Source of the DNA: an uncultured Clostridia bacterium
GTDB taxonomy: Bacteria > Bacillota > Clostridia > Christensenellales > Borkfalkiaceae
NCBI GenBank assembly: GCA_934271265.1
Contig: CAKQRE010000005.1
Coordinates: 1-64,000 of the forward strand
DNA length: 64,000 nucleotides
Direction: 5' to 3'
Positions 60,035-64,000 of the stretch are shown one piece after another. Below the pieces are notes generated by a model. The model was not told the origin of the DNA. It saw only the letters and a program-made list of their open reading frames with translations, and ran no database searches. The first letter of the stretch is position 1; each line of letters starts with the position of its first letter. The position numbers were made by a program, and so were the translations under genes.

Positions 60035-62776
60035 ATGCGATCGGTCGGAAAGACGATAAAGCCGCTGGGAAATGCGGCGGAACAACGGGACGGGCTTCGG
60101 CGTTCTGATAAAAACGCGACGAAAAACGGCGGATCCGCCGTCGGCGGGGCGAATTTTCCGCGGAGAGAGTTTTTGGCGTATGCCGTCGGTGCGGAAGAAG
60201 CGATCGATCGCTTTCACTCGGATAAAAAGCGGGGTCTTGACGGAAAATCCGTTTCGGAAAACCGTGCGAAATACGGGATAAACAGGCTGACGGAAGAAAA
60301 GAAGAAGGGTTTTTTCCGTCGTCTTGCGGACGCGCTTTGCGAGCCGACGCTTGTTATCCTCGAGTTTGCCTGGGCGGTGACCGTGGGGGTGAATATCGGG
60401 AAATATCTGAAAACGGGCAGCTGCGACGCGTTCGAGTGCGTCGGGATCCTCGTCGCCGTTCTTCTTTCCGCGTTTCTTACCGTGTTTATGGAAGGACGCT
60501 CGGCAAAGGCGTTTGAAGCGCTCGGCAGGGTTTACGATCGCATCAGCGTCCGCGTCGTCCGCGGGGGCGAAACGCTCGTGATCGCAAAGGAAGACGTCGT
60601 GTGCGGGGACGTGGTGTTTCTCGGTACGGGAGACAAAGCGGTGGCAGACGGGCGGCTGATCGAGGCGAACGGACTTGCCGTAGACGAATCGATGCTGACG
60701 GGAGAGAGCGTTGCGGCAAAAAAGCGCGCGGACGTCAGATTGTCTCCTTCCTGTCCGCTGGCAGAGCGGGCGAACATGGTGTACGGCGGGACGTTCGTCT
60801 CTTCGGGAACGGGGAAAATGGTCGTAACGGCAGTCGGGGACGAAGCGGAGCTCGGCAAGATCGCGGAAACGCTGAAAGGGGAAGACGCCGTTTCGGCGCC
60901 GCTGAACGAAAAACTTGCCGGCATGGGGAAAAAGATCACGCTGATCGGCGCGATCGTCGCCGCGTTTGCATTCGTTTTAAACGTCGCGCGGCTTTTTCTG
61001 ACGAGCGATCTTTCCTTTTTTACCGTGCAGGACGCGTTTATCGAGGCGGTCGTTCTGATCGTTGCCGCCGTGCCGGAAGGTCTTCCGACTACCGCGGCGA
61101 TTGCTCTGAGTCTGAACGTTCTGAAACTTGCGAAATCAAACGCGTTGATCAGAAAACTCGTTGCGGCGGAAACGATCGGCGCAGTCGGCGTGATCTGTTC
61201 GGACAAGACGGGAACGCTGACGGAAAACCGCATGAAAACGGAACAGCTCGTTTGTCTTTCGTCCGAAAGCCGACGGGCGACGATTCGCAATATCTGCCTG
61301 AATTCAACGGCGGAATTGAGGAATGAAAAGGGAAAACCGGCGTTTTTCGGTTCGGCGACGGAGTGCGCGCTTTTGGAATACGCCCGCTCCGATGAGGGAA
61401 CGGATTATAGAAAAATGAGAGATAAAGAGGTTATAGACCTGCTTATTCCTTTTTCTTCCGAGAGAAAATACATGATGACCGCGGTGAAGGGCGACGGCGT
61501 TTACCTGAAAGGCGCGCCGGAAGTCGTAACGGGTATGTGCAAAGACGACGAGGGGAGGAAAAGGAACCTTCTCGCCGCCGTTGCCGGAAAGCAGGCGGAA
61601 GCGAAACGGTGTATCGCGTTTGCGCATAGGTCGGAGGGCGAGGAAGCGTTTCGTCTCGACGGGTATGCCGTTATTGCGGATCCCGTTCGTCCGGACGTTG
61701 CGCGGGCGGTCGGCGATTGTCTGGCGGCGGGCATCTCCGTCGTGATGCTTACGGGGGATAATCTTCATACGGCGAAGCGCGTGGCAAAGGAATCCGGTAT
61801 CCTGCGGGGCGGCGGGCTTTGCCTGACGGCGGGAGAGTTGGAGGCGATGAGCGACGAGAAGGTCATGGCGATTCTGCCGGAGCTCAAAGTCGTTGCGCGC
61901 AGCGCGCCCTCAACGAAACTGCGGATCGTGGATCTGTATAAGAAAAGCGGAAAAGTCGTCGCCGTGACCGGAGACGGCGTGAACGATGCGCCCGCAATGA
62001 AACACGCCGATATCGGTATTGCGATGGGATCCGGGTCGGAGATCGCGAAAGAGGCGGGAGACGTCGTTCTGCTCGACGATTCCTTTTCTACGATCGTTCG
62101 CGCCGTATCCTTCGGCAGAAACATTTATCGTAATTTTCAAAGGTTCATCACCTTTCAGCTTTCCGTCAACGTAACTGCGATGCTTACGGTGATCGGGAGC
62201 CTGCTGGCGGGGCTGCCCGGTCCCTTCAATGCTCTTCAGCTTTTGTGGATCGATATCATTATGGACGGCCCGCCCGCGCTCACTCTCGGGCTCGAACGGG
62301 GAAGCGACCGGCTGATGGGGGAAAAACCCGTCGGGAGAGAGGAGAGCATCGTCACCCTTCCGATGCTTCTGAAGATCGTTTTGCACGGACTGTTCATGGC
62401 TACGCTCGTTCTCGGCGAGTACCTGTTCGATTTCATCGGGGCGGGCAGAGAAAGCGTGCCGACCGTCATCTTCTGCATGTTCGTTCTCTTTCAGTTGTTC
62501 AATGCTTTCAATTGCAGGAAACCCGGTAACGAAAGCTTGTTTTCGGCAGGGGGAAGGAACGGTCTTATGCCGTGCGTGTTTGCCGCAACGTTTGCTTTTC
62601 AGATCCTGATCACGCAGTTTCTGGGCGGCTTTTTCGGAACGACGCCTTTAACGTTTTCCGTGTGGCTGAAGACGATCGTTCTTTCTTCCTCCGTCATTCT
62701 CTTTTCCGAATGTTGCAAATTTCTTTCCCGCGCAAGGGGAAAATTGAAGAACGAATTTCAAAAAACAACTCTATAA
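60035..62776 (+). CDS. P2-type cation-transporting ATPase (Ca2+-ATPase-like)
   Basis: A 913-residue P-type ATPase. Order: an N-terminal cation ATPase domain, M1-M2, actuator with L-T-G-E-S-V, helix M4 with V-P-E-G-L-P, phosphorylation motif C-S-D-K-T-G-T-L-T-E-N, hinge T-G-D-G-V-N-D-A-P, and C-terminal helices including L-L-W-I-D-I-I-M-D-G-P-P. The PEGLP in M4 and the D in M6 fit Ca2+ pumps of the SERCA/PMCA group; the ion is inferred. ATG 60035 has GGAGG 6 bases ahead; the open frame starts 99 bases earlier without support. Confidence 0.86.
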   Translation: MRSVGKTIKPLGNAAEQRDGLRRSDKNATKNGGSAVGGANFPRREFLAYAVGAEEAIDRFHSDKKRGLDGKSVSENRAKYGINRLTEEKKKGFFRRLADALCEPTLVILEFAWAVTVGVNIGKYLKTGSCDAFECVGILVAVLLSAFLTVFMEGRSAKAFEALGRVYDRISVRVVRGGETLVIAKEDVVCGDVVFLGTGDKAVADGRLIEANGLAVDESMLTGESVAAKKRADVRLSPSCPLAERANMVYGGTFVSSGTGKMVVTAVGDEAELGKIAETLKGEDAVSAPLNEKLAGMGKKITLIGAIVAAFAFVLNVARLFLTSDLSFFTVQDAFIEAVVLIVAAVPEGLPTTAAIALSLNVLKLAKSNALIRKLVAAETIGAVGVICSDKTGTLTENRMKTEQLVCLSSESRRATIRNICLNSTAELRNEKGKPAFFGSATECALLEYARSDEGTDYRKMRDKEVIDLLIPFSSERKYMMTAVKGDGVYLKGAPEVVTGMCKDDEGRKRNLLAAVAGKQAEAKRCIAFAHRSEGEEAFRLDGYAVIADPVRPDVARAVGDCLAAGISVVMLTGDNLHTAKRVAKESGILRGGGLCLTAGELEAMSDEKVMAILPELKVVARSAPSTKLRIVDLYKKSGKVVAVTGDGVNDAPAMKHADIGIAMGSGSEIAKEAGDVVLLDDSFSTIVRAVSFGRNIYRNFQRFITFQLSVNVTAMLTVIGSLLAGLPGPFNALQLLWIDIIMDGPPALTLGLERGSDRLMGEKPVGREESIVTLPMLLKIVLHGLFMATLVLGEYLFDFIGAGRESVPTVIFCMFVLFQLFNAFNCRKPGNESLFSAGGRNGLMPCVFAATFAFQILITQFLGGFFGTTPLTFSVWLKTIVLSSSVILFSECCKFLSRARGKLKNEFQKTTL

Positions 62777-62787
62777 GTCGATAAACG
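62772..62787 (-). repeat. short dispersed motif overlapping a stop codon
   Basis: CTATAAGTCGATAAAC on the plus strand; the TAA stop of the ATPase gene lies inside it. Confidence 0.55.
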
Positions 62788-62881
62788 GCTGATTTTATTA
62801 TATAAAAAGGGGAATATCGTATTTTTTCGGGTATTGCGGGAAAGAGGTTATGAAAAGAGATTTATCGCATACACTATATCC

Positions 62882-63610
62882 ATGGAAGAAATAACGGTTA
62901 CGGAAAGAGCGACGAACGATAAGAACGTCGGATATCTTCTCGCGACGCTCGCAAGCGCGGCGGACGATCTCGGCGGAAAGATTTTCCGCCATGCGGACGA
63001 CGCGCGTTCCGTATTGACGATCCGTGTACCCGAAGAGGGGGCGGACTATCTCAGAAGCGAAACGGAGGATCGCATTGCGGACGTGATCGCCGTGCGGTAT
63101 AAATACGATTTTTTCCGCAGTCGCATTCGTCCGGACGGGATCGAGGGGCTGAAGCGGGAAATTCTTTTTTCCGCTCTCATCGCCGCGGATCTTGCCGAAG
63201 ACAAGAGATATATCATGCGTAAACTGCGGCTTTTCCGCGAATATGCGATCGACGGGATCTGGAACTTTCGTCTCGGTGCGCTGAAAAGAAAATGGACGGA
63301 TATCGTCGGCTATATTCCGGCTTATTTCGATGAAAAGCGGTTGAAGGATTTCATTGTGTATCTCGTTGGGGAAAAGCGCGGAAGAAAGGTCGTGGTGGAA
63401 AACGGCAACGTATACGATAAAAATTTCAATCTTCTCCGTCGTTCCGATCTGATCGACGCGACGGGAGAGGGGAAACTTGTGCGGGAAGTGATCCTGTCGG
63501 GCGGAGGCAGCGTGGAACTGATCGGAAACGTGCCGTCTCTGGACGAGAAATATCTCCGCGAATATTTCGGTTCGTCCGTCGTAATCTCTGCGTCCCGGAG
63601 GCAAACTTAA
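62882..63610 (+). CDS. YtxC-like sporulation protein
   Basis: A 242-residue protein resembling YtxC: R-Y-I-M-R-K-L-R-L-F-R-E-Y-A-I-D-G-I-W-N-F-R-L in the middle, then F-I-V-Y-L-V and a C-terminal half with V-P-S-L-D-E-K-Y-L-R. Placement just upstream of thrS is as I recall for Bacillus and supports the call. I chose ATG 62882; the frame is open from 62834. No strong ribosome binding site is visible. Function in sporulation is unknown. Confidence 0.7.
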   Translation: MEEITVTERATNDKNVGYLLATLASAADDLGGKIFRHADDARSVLTIRVPEEGADYLRSETEDRIADVIAVRYKYDFFRSRIRPDGIEGLKREILFSALIAADLAEDKRYIMRKLRLFREYAIDGIWNFRLGALKRKWTDIVGYIPAYFDEKRLKDFIVYLVGEKRGRKVVVENGNVYDKNFNLLRRSDLIDATGEGKLVREVILSGGGSVELIGNVPSLDEKYLREYFGSSVVISASRRQT

Positions 63611-63726
63611 AATCTTTCCCTTTCCCGTGTCCGGGAAAGAAGGGGGAAACCGTTCCGTTTCCCGCGGGGAGAAAGGGAACAAAAAAACGGAAAAAACGGA
63701 AAACGCGAAAATAACGTCATAAAAGG

Positions 63727-63755
63727 TTGACGAAAAAGTCGAATAAGGTTATAAT
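63727..63755 (+). promoter_or_regulatory. thrS promoter
   Basis: TTGACG (63727-63732), 17-base spacer, TATAAT (63750-63755), about 156 bases upstream of thrS. Confidence 0.8.
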
Positions 63756-63821
63756 GGAAACGTTACCTGGCCGAAGGGAAACGTTTCCGGACCCGTCGGC
63801 TGCGGCTTGCGGAAGGGAAAT

Positions 63822-63853
63822 TCGTCCTTGAGAAACGCTCGAGGGCGATTTTT
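63822..63853 (+). terminator. terminator-like hairpin in the thrS leader (possible attenuator)
   Basis: TCGTCCTTGAG, loop AAACG, CTCGAGGGCGA, then TTTTT. It lies between promoter and gene, so transcription must read through it, which suggests attenuation control. I could not find the AGGGTGG box of a T-box leader. Confidence 0.55.
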
Positions 63854-63911
63854 GTCGCGCAGGGAAGAAGGAGAAATACAGGGGAAAGAAAGAGGAAGGA
63901 GAATTACGGTT

Positions 63912-64000
63912 ATGCAGATTACGTTATCGGACGGTTCTTCGCTGACGTTGCCGGAAGGTACGACGGTTGCGGGGATCGCGCAGGCGATCGGCGAAGGGCT
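63912..64000 (+). CDS. thrS: threonyl-tRNA synthetase, N-terminal part (runs off the window)
   Basis: ATG 63912 with AGGAAGGAG about 10 bases ahead. The visible 29 residues read M-Q-I-T-L-S-D-G-S-S-L-T-L-P-E-G-T-T-V-A-G-I-A, the TGS domain that opens ThrRS. The position after a YtxC-like gene fits. The catalytic and anticodon domains lie beyond base 64000. Confidence 0.78.
   Translation, partial: MQITLSDGSSLTLPEGTTVAGIAQAIGEG

Noticed and set aside
63756..63911. T-box riboswitch for thrS
   Set aside because: The AGGGTGG-type box and a specifier loop were not found and the leader seems too short.

Overview
The window looks like chromosomal DNA of an uncultured or poorly characterised Clostridia-like member of the Bacillota. 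Evidence: a plsX-rnc-smc-ftsY run, many strong sigma-A-type promoters with 17-bp spacers, AGGAGG-type ribosome binding sites, two genes of the sporulation-associated families YyaC and YtxC (the latter just upstream of thrS, as I recall for Bacillus), a PepV-type peptidase and a type II-A CRISPR locus. No rRNA or tRNA gene was found. The assignment below phylum level is a guess.

Layout. 1-1453: tandem paralogous lipoproteins of unknown function. 1454-2792: gene-free, with a 279-bp miniature inverted-repeat element (MITE) and dispersed hairpins. 2793-6619 (minus): typA, a phosphoribosyltransferase and aspA; the divergent ansA at 6749 makes the aspartate that aspA deaminates. 7793-11592: ABC exporter, NERD-domain protein, GNAT, SLOG-like protein. 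11917-14523: a UvrD-type helicase with an embedded DEDDh exonuclease. 14739-22769: asnS, plsX, rnc, smc, ftsY in one direction. 22869-25138 (minus): gltX and radC. 25246-27838: peptidase, DUF1273 protein, SIMPL-domain protein. 28030-30780: a metal-resistance operon (CadC-like repressor, HMA chaperone, P1B ATPase) with a clear promoter and operator.

30995-38128: a compact type II-A CRISPR-Cas system: tracrRNA (minus), cas9, cas1, cas2, csn2, a leader ending in ATTTGAG, and 8 repeats with 7 spacers of 30 bp. Cas9 keeps every RuvC and HNH catalytic residue. cas1 is split by a second copy of the MITE, whose right end offers a ribosome binding site and start codon to the larger cas1 piece, which carries the full active site. 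This is the most interesting locus in the window.

38222-43708 (mostly minus): queT under a probable preQ1-I riboswitch, a DUF378 protein, cvpA, yyaC (plus) and secA. 44343-47861: HAD phosphatase, hsp20, a TIGR04076-like protein, a repeat cluster and membrane proteins. 48040-50166: Rrf2 regulator, cysteine desulfurase and IscU-type scaffold behind a perfect palindromic operator. 50303-57233: comF, an SPFH protein, a DUF1858 protein, a YdjG-like zinc-ribbon protein, a cyclophilin-like lipoprotein, and a Y-family polymerase with a YolD-like partner. 57434-64000: gap, a PHP phosphatase preceded by another MITE end, a P2-type cation ATPase, ytxC and the start of thrS.

Three families of dispersed repeats run through the intergenic regions: the MITE, a hairpin with a conserved CATCCTGAGC/GAAGGATCT core and copy-specific complementary arms, and a short motif close to GTTTATCGACTTATAGGC seen about a dozen times. 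All coordinates and matches were read by eye; family names rest on motif recognition, not on database searches.
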